From DAOVXM01 sp963746255 (GTDB lineage Bacteria > Chloroflexota > Anaerolineae > Anaerolineales > UBA4823): 64,000 nt of DNA. The first letter of the stretch is position 1. Every line of letters begins with the position of its first letter. This document shows positions 16,344 to 25,584 of the stretch, one piece after another. A program made the position numbers and the translations under genes. The stretch covers positions 1 through 64,000 of the forward strand of contig CAVVAJ010000007.1 in assembly GCA_963746255.1 (NCBI GenBank). Reading direction: 5' to 3'. The notes under the pieces were generated by a model. It saw nothing but the letters and a program-made list of their open reading frames with translations, had not been told where the DNA came from and did not search any database.

Positions 16344-18230
16344 CTACTTATCTTGGGCTTCATAATAGGCCTGGGTAAGCCTCTGGATGGCGATTAGAAA
16401 ACCTTCACCACCGCGTTGATGGCCACGCCAGATTTCTGGGATCATCGTTCCATGGTAATCGCCGATTACTTTGAAGAACTCAACCCAATTAATCGTACCT
16501 TCACCGATTTGCATCCCTTCTCCATCCAAACCAGCTGCGTCAGCAAGGTGCAAGTGGCGGATATAAGGGAGCAATACTTCTGCTTGGTGAATAAAATCTT
16601 TATGCGCCCAATTGCAGTAGAGTTTAGCGTGCGAAGTATCAAAGCACATATTTAACCCCATAGGCGCAATGAAATCCCGAATCTCGGCCGCGTCCATAAA
16701 CGCATTGGTTAACCACTGACCACCGAAATACCAAGGGTGGGGAGGTAGGTTTTCTAAAAGAAGTTCAACACCTTCAAAATCTAGCTCATTAACCGATTTA
16801 CGGAGGTTTTTATATAGCTTATCTCTCTCTTTGACTGGGTGGTCAAGACTCATTGCCCCTGGATGGATAACCACCTTCGGCACCCCGATAAAAAATGGGG
16901 CCATGTCACGGGTAAAGTTGATCGATTTTTGCATTAATCGAACTGATGATGTGCGTTGGTGTTCATCCAGCGAACAAAGGTCTACAAGGGTACGGTCCCA
17001 GAACTCGGGTGCATGGACAACCAGTTTGAGACTGTGTTTTTGCCCAGGGTAAGGCTCATCTAAATCTTGATCGGTGAAGTGGTATTCGAGCATCTTTGGC
17101 TCGTATTCAAGCAGCTCTTCGTAATCGCGAAAGCGGACAGTGAAGCCGTATTCCATAGGTAATGTCCGGTTTTCATCCAGTTTGAAATGGATTCCGAGAT
17201 CTCGTTCTAGGAAAGGCTCATCCGCTTCTATTTGCCTTCCCGCCACGCGCCCGATTAATTCGTGATAGTGCTGTGGTGAGATCCCTAAGGCAGGACCCAT
17301 TACGGCAACCATGTCTGCGGTAATCTCTTCATCGGGTTGAATTTGGCGAGTAGCAATCAAGCTTTTCCCAAGTACTTCGCGATTTAAGATCTCTCCACGG
17401 GACATAAATTTCTCATCACCTGTCCCTAGTGCCATTGCTACCTGGCGGATATCGCGCACCATTTTGCTGAAGCCTTGTGGTTCAAGGCTGGCTGCATGAT
17501 CAGGGCCGTCCATCGTGCGGTCAAGAGTAATGTGCCGTTCGATGATGCTTGCGCCCAATGCGGAAGCAACGGTGGAAATCGCGATCCCGCGTTCATGTCC
17601 AGAGTAGCCTACAGGAACTTCGAAGCGTTTCAAGCGTTCCATGAAAAGCAAGTTGATATCCTCAAAAGCTGCTGGATAAGTACTGTTGCAGTGCAGTAAG
17701 GCAAATTCGACGCTCTTCGTCTTCAAGTATTTGACTGTGAATTCTACTTCTTCAATGCGCGACATACCCGTTGATAAAATCAGCGGCTTACCTTTTTTTG
17801 CGAGGTGGTTAAGCAGTGGGATGTTGGTTAGGTCGGCTGAAGCAACTTTATATGCCGGGATATCAAGTGTCTCCAGGAAATCTGCGCTTTCGCTATCAAA
17901 AGCTGAACATAGAAAAGTAATTCCTTCTTGGCGACAGTATTGATTGATTTTATGGTAGGAACTCTCTGGCAGTTCGACTTTTTGCAGAATGGGCAGCAGA
18001 TAGCGCAGCGTCTTCTCGCCAGCATTCGCATTTTCTAAATACTTCTTTGAATACAGCTTGTCCAGAGAACGCTTTTGAAATTTTACGGCATCTGCACCGG
18101 CATGAACGGAGACATCAATCAATTCAATTGCTAGATCGAGGATGCCATTATGATTTACACCTATCTCGGCGATCACATATGTGGGTTGACCGTCACCAAT
18201 TAATCGGTCGCCAATTTTAATAAATAACAT
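16344..18230 (-). CDS. neuB: NeuB-type nonulosonic acid synthase fused to SAF and TIM-barrel isomerase domains
   Basis: A 628-residue three-part protein. Residues 1-275 are a NeuB condensing domain (AEIGVNHNG, AVKFQKR, ILSTGMS, GYSGHE and ERHITLDRTMDGPDH). H212 and H233 are in place as metal ligands. Residues 287-346 form an antifreeze-like SAF domain (GKSLIATRQI...VAGRQIEADEPF). Residues 360-620 are a xylose-isomerase/AP-endonuclease-2 TIM barrel with HPGAM (H456), LLENLPPHP (E493), FDTSHAK (D531, H534) and HLHLADA (H561) as likely metal ligands. NeuB joins phosphoenolpyruvate to an N-acyl hexosamine. The barrel may supply or edit the hexose, for example by isomerisation. That role is inferred. 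Confidence 0.9.
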   Translation of the reverse strand: MLFIKIGDRLIGDGQPTYVIAEIGVNHNGILDLAIELIDVSVHAGADAVKFQKRSLDKLYSKKYLENANAGEKTLRYLLPILQKVELPESSYHKINQYCRQEGITFLCSAFDSESADFLETLDIPAYKVASADLTNIPLLNHLAKKGKPLILSTGMSRIEEVEFTVKYLKTKSVEFALLHCNSTYPAAFEDINLLFMERLKRFEVPVGYSGHERGIAISTVASALGASIIERHITLDRTMDGPDHAASLEPQGFSKMVRDIRQVAMALGTGDEKFMSRGEILNREVLGKSLIATRQIQPDEEITADMVAVMGPALGISPQHYHELIGRVAGRQIEADEPFLERDLGIHFKLDENRTLPMEYGFTVRFRDYEELLEYEPKMLEYHFTDQDLDEPYPGQKHSLKLVVHAPEFWDRTLVDLCSLDEHQRTSSVRLMQKSINFTRDMAPFFIGVPKVVIHPGAMSLDHPVKERDKLYKNLRKSVNELDFEGVELLLENLPPHPWYFGGQWLTNAFMDAAEIRDFIAPMGLNMCFDTSHAKLYCNWAHKDFIHQAEVLLPYIRHLHLADAAGLDGEGMQIGEGTINWVEFFKVIGDYHGTMIPEIWRGHQRGGEGFLIAIQRLTQAYYEAQDK

Positions 18231-18300
18231 CTATGCCTCCGTAGGGTGCAAGTCCTAAATCCGCTTGCCGTGGAAAAGTTTGCATCGAATGGAAATCTAC

Positions 18301-19038
18301 CTACTCAAGAAGGTAACCGAGGTCCTGAGTTTTGATCTCCCCAGTGATCAAGAGCCGCTCGGCACGCAACCAGTCGTCTGGTGAATCGATGTCAATCCAA
18401 TCCTCCGGGGCGATCACTACCGGAAGTATCCGATCTCCTGTCATCGAGTTTTTCTGCGTCACGGTATCCGACCAGACTGCATCTACATAACCAGTCTGCC
18501 AGTAGACCTCTGGAAGTGCCTGGCGAGGTTGGTTGTATGCCTCCGGAATATCGCTGTTGATTAATGGTTTCATGAAACCACCCTGCTCGATGCGCCACAT
18601 CTTGTATGGATTCTGGAATGGGCTGCAGACTGTTCGAACCGAATCGGCTTCTGGATGTTCCAGCAGGCGATATACACATTGGTCGATTTGTTCTACACGC
18701 CGTAGGGGTGAAGTAGGTCGAAGCTGTACGACTATGTCAGGTTTGTAGTCTTCTTGTTCCGCTAGCCATTTCAGCGCGTGCTGGAAAACCGGAAGATCCG
18801 GGGTGTCGTCCAATGAAATATCTTTTGGGCGCAGAAATGGAGTCTCAGCCCCATAGGACCTGGCAACAATGGCGATTTCCTCATCATCCGTTGACACAAT
18901 CACACGGGTAACAGTCGCGGCAGTTTTTCCAGCAGCAATGCTATAGGCGATGAGTGGATGGTCGGCAAAGGCGCGGATATTCTTGTGCGGGATGCTCTTC
19001 GATCCACCCCGGGCAGGAATCAAACTGAGGACTTCCAT
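18301..19038 (-). CDS. neuA: CMP-nonulosonate cytidylyltransferase
   Basis: A 245-residue enzyme opening with LSLIPARGGSKSIPHKNIRAF, the classic CTP-binding loop of the acylneuraminate cytidylyltransferase family. IVSTDDEEIA, VQLRPTSPLR and PEDWIDIDSPDDWLRAE are the further nucleotide and metal-binding blocks. It has no extra C-terminal domain. It sits about 70 bases upstream of the NeuB-TIM fusion gene, so the two probably act in sequence on the same sugar. Its 5' end overlaps the broken gene at 19020-19605 by 19 bases. Confidence 0.92.
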   Translation of the reverse strand: MEVLSLIPARGGSKSIPHKNIRAFADHPLIAYSIAAGKTAATVTRVIVSTDDEEIAIVARSYGAETPFLRPKDISLDDTPDLPVFQHALKWLAEQEDYKPDIVVQLRPTSPLRRVEQIDQCVYRLLEHPEADSVRTVCSPFQNPYKMWRIEQGGFMKPLINSDIPEAYNQPRQALPEVYWQTGYVDAVWSDTVTQKNSMTGDRILPVVIAPEDWIDIDSPDDWLRAERLLITGEIKTQDLGYLLE

Positions 19039-19605
19039 TTTCCCGTCCGTATAGAAAATTCGTCAATTATTAAATAATCACGATAGCTGTTTATTCGTGA
19101 AATCAGTATTTTATTTGCACTGAACAGCGGTCTTGGAGCATCTACCATGTTTACAAGAGCGTTATTTCCGTTGGTTGATACTTCCTCTAGGGCTGTTATC
19201 AAGCTGGATGTCCACCCGGTAGGATACTGTGAAACACAAGCAGATAAGCGTAGTATTTCTTCCAGGCGTGCGAAGAAATTTCTAATATCTTTAGTGACTT
19301 CAATTTCCCATTTGATAATCTCGGATTGTCGGAATTCAGAATACAGGGGATAGCTCATCTTCGCGTGCATCTGCAGCGGCAATATCCCTGGGAGCAGGTC
19401 CTGCAGATTGTGTTTTAACGCCGTAGAGGCTGTTTGGTGTGAGTGTCGTGAAGCGCTGTAATGTCAGATGCACTGGCGAAGTGATAAATCCGCCATAGAT
19501 TTGCTGCAGCTGGCGCTGGTGCTCATGAAGGGGTGCTGGTGTGGATTCTGGTATGGCTAATAAACAAAAATCCCCATCAATGGCGCGCCGGAGTGGTTGC
19601 ATCAC
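19020..19605 (-). pseudogene. Frameshifted 2'-5' RNA ligase/2H phosphoesterase-like gene
   Basis: Two overlapping frames together look like one protein. The first (from GTG 19605, directly after the SDR stop) reads DGDFCLLAIPES, then VHLTLQRFT, a His-x-Thr-Leu motif as in the 2H phosphoesterase (LigT/ThpR) fold. It stops near 19336. The second, displaced by one base, reads STALKHNLQDLLPGILPL, then YPLYSEFRQSEIIKWEIEV and on to the stop at 19020. Removing one base in about 19410-19460 joins them into roughly 195 residues. The expected second H-x-T/S motif is not obvious. It may be dead, or the extra base may be a sequence error. Such a gene is out of place in a glycan locus. The family call is tentative. 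Confidence 0.5.
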
Positions 19606-20442
19606 TTACCAGACAGACCACCCGCCATCCACAACCAGGTTGGCGCCGGTCACATAGCTGGAGGCATCCGAAGCTAGAAAGAGTAAGGCGCCATTCATAT
19701 CACATTTATCCGCCATACGTCCCAGAACTGTCCGTGCAGAGTAGGCTTGCACAAAAGCCTCATCATGCCCGCTATAGACACCCCCCGGTGATAAAGCGTT
19801 TACGCGGATATTCTTACCTGCATAATATGTCGCCAAGTAGCGTGTCATACCCAGCATACCCGTCTTTGTGACGGAGTAATAAATCGGTTTATATTGCTGT
19901 GGTCGATCTTCTTGTTGGTACAAACGCTGATCGGGTCCAGTAATTCCATAAATCGAACCGAGGTTGATGATTACACCCTTTCCTTGCTCTAGCATGGGTA
20001 CCACGGCAGCTTGCGAGCAAAGAAATGCACCGGTCAAATTTACTTCGATAGCCTGGTTCCAAGCCTCTAATGGAAAGTCTTCAAAGGCATTGACGTGCCC
20101 GCCGTGTGCAGGGTCGAATTTCGGGTCAAGAACAGCGCAGTTCACTAGAATATCGAGTCGGCCGAACTGGCGGATTGTCTCATCTACCATATCTTTCGCA
20201 GATGGCCTATCGGTTACATCTGTCTGGATTGCTACAGCTTGTGGTTTCTGGTTTGAGGCGGAGAAATCACGAGTGATGCTGTCGGCAACAGACTGTGCTC
20301 CATTGATATTGATGTCAGCGACTACGATAGATGCACCTGCGGTCGACAAAGTGCGGCAGAATTCTGTGCCCAACAGCCCCGCACCGCCAGTGACCACTGC
20401 GACGCGGGAACTCAGATCGAATAATGTTGGTAAAGGTGGCAT
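19606..20442 (-). CDS. SDR oxidoreductase, PtmA-like
   Basis: About 278 residues: VAVVTGGAGLLGTEFCRTL (cofactor loop), LVNCAVLDPKF, INLGSIYGITGPD and YYSVTKTGMLGMTRYLA (Tyr and Lys), then ALSPGGVYSGHDEAF. The TGGAGLLG loop and the GSIYG stretch with a YQQE insert resemble the SDRs found next to neuB/neuA in flagellin- and surface-glycan loci (PtmA of Campylobacter). A GTG start at 20484 is possible; I chose the ATG at 20442 because AGGA lies about eleven bases upstream and the longer leader shows no family similarity. It probably oxidises or reduces a sugar precursor of the nonulosonic acid made by the neighbouring genes. Confidence 0.85.
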   Translation of the reverse strand: MPPLPTLFDLSSRVAVVTGGAGLLGTEFCRTLSTAGASIVVADININGAQSVADSITRDFSASNQKPQAVAIQTDVTDRPSAKDMVDETIRQFGRLDILVNCAVLDPKFDPAHGGHVNAFEDFPLEAWNQAIEVNLTGAFLCSQAAVVPMLEQGKGVIINLGSIYGITGPDQRLYQQEDRPQQYKPIYYSVTKTGMLGMTRYLATYYAGKNIRVNALSPGGVYSGHDEAFVQAYSARTVLGRMADKCDMNGALLFLASDASSYVTGANLVVDGGWSVW

Positions 20443-20504
20443 AGGTATATTATTCCTGCTGTATGAACAGCTTGGATTGGGCACAACCAGGTTTAAGGGA
20501 TTCG

Positions 20505-22295
20505 CTATTGTCCAGCCTGAGCCTCAGGTTGTTCATCTAGGGCTTCTCCGTCGGTTTGATCGTTATTCCCATAACCATCCGGCATTATAAAGCCACCTTC
20601 TTCGAGATAGGTTATGATTTTCTTTGCGTTTTCAAGCGGGCTGGTATTAATCGTGTTAAGTGTGATCTCCGGATCAATGGGCTCCTCATACGGGTCATCT
20701 ACACCGGTAAAGCCCTTAATCTGACCACGCCGGGCTCGGGCGTATAATCCCTTCACATCCCGTTCCTCACAAACGCCAATGGGCGTGTTCACAAAAACTT
20801 CAATAAAACGGTTTGTCCCTACCATCTTGCGCGCCTCATTGCGCGTCCGGCGATATGGGCTGATGGCAGCAGAAATAACGGATCCACCATGGCGTGCAAT
20901 CTCCCCTGCTACGAACCCGATTCGTAAAATGTTGGTATCACGATCTTCTGGCGAGAAACCCAACCCCTTAGATAGGTGAGTACGTACAACATCCCCATCC
21001 AAGACGGTAACCTGTTTGCCCCGTTCGAGCAGCAAGGATGTCAGCACCTCGGCAGTCGTTGATTTTCCTGATCCACTTAACCCCGTGAACCAAATGCAGA
21101 ACCCTTGCTTATATCTAGGGGGATACATTTGCTGCAGGATCTCGGCTGTCTCTAACCGTGTGAACCATTCCGGGAGGGTCTGACCTTTTGCGAGATAATC
21201 TTCCCGCACCTGAGTGCCGGAGATAGAAAAAACACGAGCATCAGCGGGGGTTTTATCTGCTTCTTCGTAGCGGTCCTCATCAGCCAAGTAAACCAAAGCC
21301 TTGAAATCTACTGGCTCTACGCCGATCTCTTGGGCATACTGGGTGAACATCGCCTGTGCTTCATAAGGGCCGTAAAAAGGTCGTCCCTGGCTGTCGTTTC
21401 CTGGCCCGGCGTGGTCGCGGCCGATGATAAAGTAATTCGCCCCGTAATTGCGGCGGATAATCGCGTGCCAAACCGCCTCACGAGGGCCTGCCATGCGCAT
21501 GGCCAATGGGGTTAAGCTCAGTATGGTTCGTTTTGGATCGTAATAGTTTTCGTACAATGCACGGTAGACGCGCACTCGGGTGTAGTGGTCCACATCACCC
21601 GGGTTAGTCATGCCTACCACAGGGTGAATTATCAGACTGCCGTCGATTTCCTCAGCTGCACGTTTAGTTAACTCTTCATGGATGCGGTGCATGGGGTTGC
21701 GGGTCTGAAATGCAACGACATTCGAGTTTCCCATCGCTTCAAGGGCGGTGCGAACTTCTGTGGGTGTTCGCCTTAGATCGGTGAAGTCATAATAGCGCGG
21801 CAAGCCGAGCACCTTGAGCTGACCTGATACGTAGATTTTTCCCCATTGGCTCATCTCCGAGATCAATGGGTGGCGCGGGTCAGTCGTGCCCAATACCAGG
21901 CGCGCCTCGCGCTGAGGGTCGTACTGATAGACCTCTTCAATTTCCATAACGGCAATGGTGTCGTTGTGAGAATCGCTCAGTGTGATCTGCTCACTCCAGT
22001 TTGGAAGTGTATCTTCACTGATGGGCAATGTGATGGGGATGGGGAAAAGTGTGCCATCCACCATGCGCATCTCCGTGAGCACACGCTCGTAATCAGCTTT
22101 GCCCATAAAACGATCAATTGGTGAAAATGCACCCGTGGCCATCAGTTCCAAATCACACATCGCCCGGGCAGAGATTTGAACGGAAGGCAATCTTTTTGAT
22201 TTTTCCAGCAGTTCCTGGCGCTCTTCACCAGAAACCAATAGGTTGACGAGTTTACCGCCGTATGGCTCAGTTATTTTCTTGGTTTTGCTGCTCAT
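20505..22295 (-). CDS. sat/cysC: Bifunctional sulfate adenylyltransferase / APS kinase (PAPS synthase)
   Basis: A 596-residue fusion. Residues 1-395 are ATP sulfurylase with QTRNPMHR (197-204) and GRDHAGPGND (292-301), the two ATP/sulfate signature blocks. Residues 397-575 are APS kinase with the P-loop GLSGSGKST (405-413), VLDGDVVRTHLS and a RGQIKGFTGVDDPYE segment. It turns sulfate and ATP into PAPS. The last ~20 residues (QTDGEALDEQPEAQAGQ) are an acidic, low-complexity tail. Its place inside a glycan cluster with four sulfotransferases (749, 7734, 8630, 25585) points to PAPS for glycan sulfation rather than cysteine synthesis. Confidence 0.95.
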   Translation of the reverse strand: MSSKTKKITEPYGGKLVNLLVSGEERQELLEKSKRLPSVQISARAMCDLELMATGAFSPIDRFMGKADYERVLTEMRMVDGTLFPIPITLPISEDTLPNWSEQITLSDSHNDTIAVMEIEEVYQYDPQREARLVLGTTDPRHPLISEMSQWGKIYVSGQLKVLGLPRYYDFTDLRRTPTEVRTALEAMGNSNVVAFQTRNPMHRIHEELTKRAAEEIDGSLIIHPVVGMTNPGDVDHYTRVRVYRALYENYYDPKRTILSLTPLAMRMAGPREAVWHAIIRRNYGANYFIIGRDHAGPGNDSQGRPFYGPYEAQAMFTQYAQEIGVEPVDFKALVYLADEDRYEEADKTPADARVFSISGTQVREDYLAKGQTLPEWFTRLETAEILQQMYPPRYKQGFCIWFTGLSGSGKSTTAEVLTSLLLERGKQVTVLDGDVVRTHLSKGLGFSPEDRDTNILRIGFVAGEIARHGGSVISAAISPYRRTRNEARKMVGTNRFIEVFVNTPIGVCEERDVKGLYARARRGQIKGFTGVDDPYEEPIDPEITLNTINTSPLENAKKIITYLEEGGFIMPDGYGNNDQTDGEALDEQPEAQAGQ

Positions 22296-22354
22296 TTTTT
22301 TGAATATGCTCCTTAATTTTGGGTCATCTTTGTATGAATGATTAAAGTATCCAA

Positions 22355-23224
22355 CTAGTTTCTTCTAAGTTTGTTGCGGGACGCCATTTCACTTTCGTAG
22401 ATTTGCTTCTGCCCATCACCTAACGCGATTTCTATGACACGGATATCTCTGACAAGACGCATCAAACCCCAAGGCTCGACAGATGCAGCCTGGTCGCTGC
22501 CCCACATCGCTCGATCTAAGGTAATGTGACGCTCAACAAATGCTGCGCCGATTGTCACAGCGGAATATGTCGTTTGCAAACCGACTTCGTGGCCAGAGTA
22601 GCCAGTCGGGCATCCGAATTTTTCTTGCAAAGTTGGTATCATGCGCAAATTGAGCTGCTCTGGAGGGCATGGGTACGTGCTGGTGCTGTGGGCGATCAAC
22701 AGCCTTTCAGTTCCCAGTCGGTCGACTGCGGCTTCAATCTCTTCCATGGTCGACATACCGGTTGATAGGATAATCGGGCGTTTTGTCGCGCGGAATTTGT
22801 CCAGCAAAGCGGTATCAGTTAGCGATGCAGATGCAACTTTGTAGCAAGGTGGCTCAAACTGTTCGATGAATTCTATCGAGTCTTCATCCCAGCAGGAGGC
22901 CAGCCAAAGAATGCCTTTTTCTTTGCAGTATCGATCGATCACGATATACTCTTCGTAACCAAACTCAACTTTATAGCGGTATTCGAGGTATGACATTAAT
23001 CCCCAGGGCGTCTCGCGGATCACGTTTTTATATTCAGCAGGAACGGCTTTCTCTGGATTCCGCTTCTGAAATTTGACCGCATCGCACCCAGCCATTACGG
23101 CAACATCTATTAAACGCTTTGCGTTTGAAATATCGCCATTGTGATTGATTCCAATCTCTGCGATGAAAAATGTAGGCTGACCCCCGCCTATGAGCTTATC
23201 TCCGATTTTTATAATTGTTGGCAT
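22355..23224 (-). CDS. neuB: NeuB-type nonulosonic acid synthase without SAF domain
   Basis: A 289-residue condensing enzyme: FIAEIGINHNG, AVKFQKR, IILSTGMSTMEE, AHSTSTYPCPP, GYSGHEVG (H212) and ERHITLDRAMWGSDQAA (H233). It ends at about the point where other NeuB proteins continue into the antifreeze-like SAF domain. That domain normally reaches into the partner active site of the dimer, so either this enzyme works without it or another protein supplies it. It lies between the PAPS synthase and the cytidylyltransferase-HAD fusion. By eye it is closer to the fused NeuB at 16344 than to the one at 36426. Confidence 0.9.
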   Translation of the reverse strand: MPTIIKIGDKLIGGGQPTFFIAEIGINHNGDISNAKRLIDVAVMAGCDAVKFQKRNPEKAVPAEYKNVIRETPWGLMSYLEYRYKVEFGYEEYIVIDRYCKEKGILWLASCWDEDSIEFIEQFEPPCYKVASASLTDTALLDKFRATKRPIILSTGMSTMEEIEAAVDRLGTERLLIAHSTSTYPCPPEQLNLRMIPTLQEKFGCPTGYSGHEVGLQTTYSAVTIGAAFVERHITLDRAMWGSDQAASVEPWGLMRLVRDIRVIEIALGDGQKQIYESEMASRNKLRRN

Positions 23225-23288
23225 AATCGATTATCTCTCGGTTTTGATCTGGATTAATTGTGGCTCTGTTGAGCGGGTCTTGTTATCG

Positions 23289-24491
23289 TCATTGCAGCAG
23301 ACCGTTGTGTTCCAGGATTAACTCACACAATTCACTCAATGCACCGCTACCACCGGCATGATCTAATACAATATCTGCTCGGGTTTTTACTCGCGGGTGG
23401 GCGTCTGCTACAGCCACAGCACAACCTGCTATTTCCATACAGCCCAAATCGTTGAGCCCATTACCGATATATACGATGCTATTAGTGTCGAATCCATTGG
23501 CAGTTATCCATTCTTGCAATGCTGTTCCCTTCTGAGTGATACCATGCAGGCAGGGTATGTTTAGTTTGTCCGCCCTAGCCATCACCACTGGATTTGTTTC
23601 TGTTGAAAGGATCAGCATCGGTATCCCGGCTTCCCTGAGCTGCCTCAATTCCCAACCATCGCCTCGGTCGCATTGTACGGCTTCTTGTCCGTTTTCGAAG
23701 ACAAGGACTTTGTTATCTGTAAAGACGCCATCAAAATCCATTACTAAGGCTTCGATTTTTTCGGGCAATTGGTCTAATCTTTTTTGCTGGTGATGTTCCC
23801 CTAGCAGTACTTCAGCAATTCTGAGATCTACTGGTTCATCGATTTCAAGGCGGCGCTCAGCGGGCATCACATATAGAGCTGTATGTCCAAAGAAGCGGTA
23901 TTTTAATTCAAGGAAACCCGCCACACGCATCACATAGACTGCACCAGCTTCTAGGTATTGGGCATCTTGCTCCTGCCTGAGCTTCCTCACTTGCTTATTA
24001 TGGTTGATGCCGATTGCATCTTGATCCTGGTTGTATTTCCACAAGAAGTAGTGGAAGGGGATCACTGCCAAGGCTGTATCAGCACCCTCGTTCAGCAAAG
24101 ACTCGATGGTACCATCAATATCTGCCGTTTGGGTCAAAGGGGAGGTGCACTGCAGAAACACAAGTATCTCCGGTTTGTAGCCCTCGCTTTCATCCAGGTA
24201 GCGAAGGGTGTGGACAAGGGCGGATTCAGAAGACGCATTATCACCACTGATTTCAGATGGGCGCCAGACAACTTCTGCACCAGCTGCACTAACAGTGGCA
24301 GCAATCTCAGCATCATCTGTGGATACAACGATCCGCGTGATGTATTTGGACTGCTGTGCTTGCTCAATACTATGTGCGATAAGTGGTTTACCAGCCAGTG
24401 GGAGCACATTTTTCCGGGGGATTCCTTTTGACCCACCACGAGCAGGGATAATTGCTAGATATTCTTTTGGTGATGCATTCAGTTTAGTCAT
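23289..24491 (-). CDS. neuA: CMP-nonulosonate cytidylyltransferase fused to a HAD phosphatase
   Basis: A 400-residue fusion. Residues 10-230 are a NeuA-type cytidylyltransferase (AIIPARGGSKGIPRKN, IVVSTDDAEIA, FLQCTSPLT, RRLEIDEPVDL). Residues 245-395 are a KdsC-like HAD phosphatase: MDFDGVFTDN with D252 and D254 as nucleophile and acid, ILSTE, a Lys near 321, and YIGNGLNDLG. Such fusions couple removal of the phosphate from a nonulosonate-9-phosphate to CMP activation, implying that the partner NeuB (most likely 22355-23224) may make a phosphorylated product. The gene follows NeuB no. 2 in gene order but is upstream in transcription. Confidence 0.93.
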   Translation of the reverse strand: MTKLNASPKEYLAIIPARGGSKGIPRKNVLPLAGKPLIAHSIEQAQQSKYITRIVVSTDDAEIAATVSAAGAEVVWRPSEISGDNASSESALVHTLRYLDESEGYKPEILVFLQCTSPLTQTADIDGTIESLLNEGADTALAVIPFHYFLWKYNQDQDAIGINHNKQVRKLRQEQDAQYLEAGAVYVMRVAGFLELKYRFFGHTALYVMPAERRLEIDEPVDLRIAEVLLGEHHQQKRLDQLPEKIEALVMDFDGVFTDNKVLVFENGQEAVQCDRGDGWELRQLREAGIPMLILSTETNPVVMARADKLNIPCLHGITQKGTALQEWITANGFDTNSIVYIGNGLNDLGCMEIAGCAVAVADAHPRVKTRADIVLDHAGGSGALSELCELILEHNGLLQ

Positions 24492-24522
24492 GTCTAATGG
24501 CCGCTAATTTGGGTCGTTTTAC

Positions 24523-25530
24523 CTAAAGGTAAACAAGCTGATTTTCTTGGGCAAATTCATGGGCTGCCAGGGCTAAACGAAGAGCCTGGATACCGTCATC
24601 AAAGGTGCATCGTGATTGGGTATTGCCGCGGATGACATCGATAAAATGCTGCATTTCGTCTAGGAACATATAGTTTCGGTCGTTGCTGAGCTTCTCATTT
24701 TCTGAAGGCAAAATCTGGGTTTCCCAACCTGGATTGTGGTTGTCCGCGGGAAAGACACGCGCTTCTCCATCGCGATAATTCCAGTGAATAGTCCCTTGCG
24801 TACCAATAATATCCAGGTAATGCTGAGCTGGGCGCTGATTATAATCGAGGTGTAGACTGCCAAGTGTGCCATTCCTAAAGCGAAATCCGACTTCGGCAGT
24901 GTCCTCAACGCTCAATTCTAGGTCGCCAAGTCTTCCTGAGAACGCCCATAAAGCTTCAACCTCCCCGACAAGCCAACGCAGGTAGTCGAAAGGATGGCAC
25001 AAGGTCAATAAAACGCCACCACCCAGGTCCGCTCGCGCGCTGTACGCTTGGCGGTAATCTTCCCAAGGATGCCAATTGGGTAGATATTCACCCCAATGCG
25101 CCCGTACAGATAATAGCTTACCTAAAACCTTCTCTTCAAGTAGTGACCGTATATTGCACAAACCAGGATGAAACCGGAACTGAAAGCCTACGAATATCTG
25201 GCCTCCGCCATACTGTTGGGCGTTGAGTAATTCATCCAGCCCCACAATTGAATTTGAGACGGGTTTTTCCAAGAATATGTGACAGCCCGCTTGCGCAGCG
25301 GGAATGGCTACATCGAGATGAAAAGCAGTTGGGTTGGCAATGATCACTGCATCGGGACGGTGATCCAGGGCGCGTTGCAGGTTAGTCTCCACAGGGTAGT
25401 CCATAATTTCTTCATCAGGGAGCGTGCTCATGTTGGTTCTGTATAGGAGAATATCTTGTTCACCGAGCGCGATCAAGTTGCGAAAATGACGTCTGCCGAT
25501 TGAACCAAACCCAGCTATCATGTACTTCAT
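24523..25530 (-). CDS. Gfo/Idh/MocA-family oxidoreductase
   Basis: A 335-residue NAD(P)-dependent sugar dehydrogenase. MIAGFGSIGRRHFRNLIALG at the N-terminus is the dinucleotide loop, AVIIANPTAFH and FLEKPVSNS (the conserved E-K-P) complete the cofactor domain, and DLGGGVLLTLCHPFDYLRWL carries the catalytic-site residues of the second domain. Family members in nonulosonic-acid clusters oxidise or reduce UDP- or GDP-amino sugars. It precedes the cytidylyltransferase-HAD fusion gene by about 30 bases, so it probably helps prepare that sugar. Confidence 0.9.
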   Translation of the reverse strand: MKYMIAGFGSIGRRHFRNLIALGEQDILLYRTNMSTLPDEEIMDYPVETNLQRALDHRPDAVIIANPTAFHLDVAIPAAQAGCHIFLEKPVSNSIVGLDELLNAQQYGGGQIFVGFQFRFHPGLCNIRSLLEEKVLGKLLSVRAHWGEYLPNWHPWEDYRQAYSARADLGGGVLLTLCHPFDYLRWLVGEVEALWAFSGRLGDLELSVEDTAEVGFRFRNGTLGSLHLDYNQRPAQHYLDIIGTQGTIHWNYRDGEARVFPADNHNPGWETQILPSENEKLSNDRNYMFLDEMQHFIDVIRGNTQSRCTFDDGIQALRLALAAHEFAQENQLVYL

Positions 25531-25584
25531 ACAGCCCTAACCATAATGATAAATAATCTGATCAGGAAGCAGATTTATCATTTT

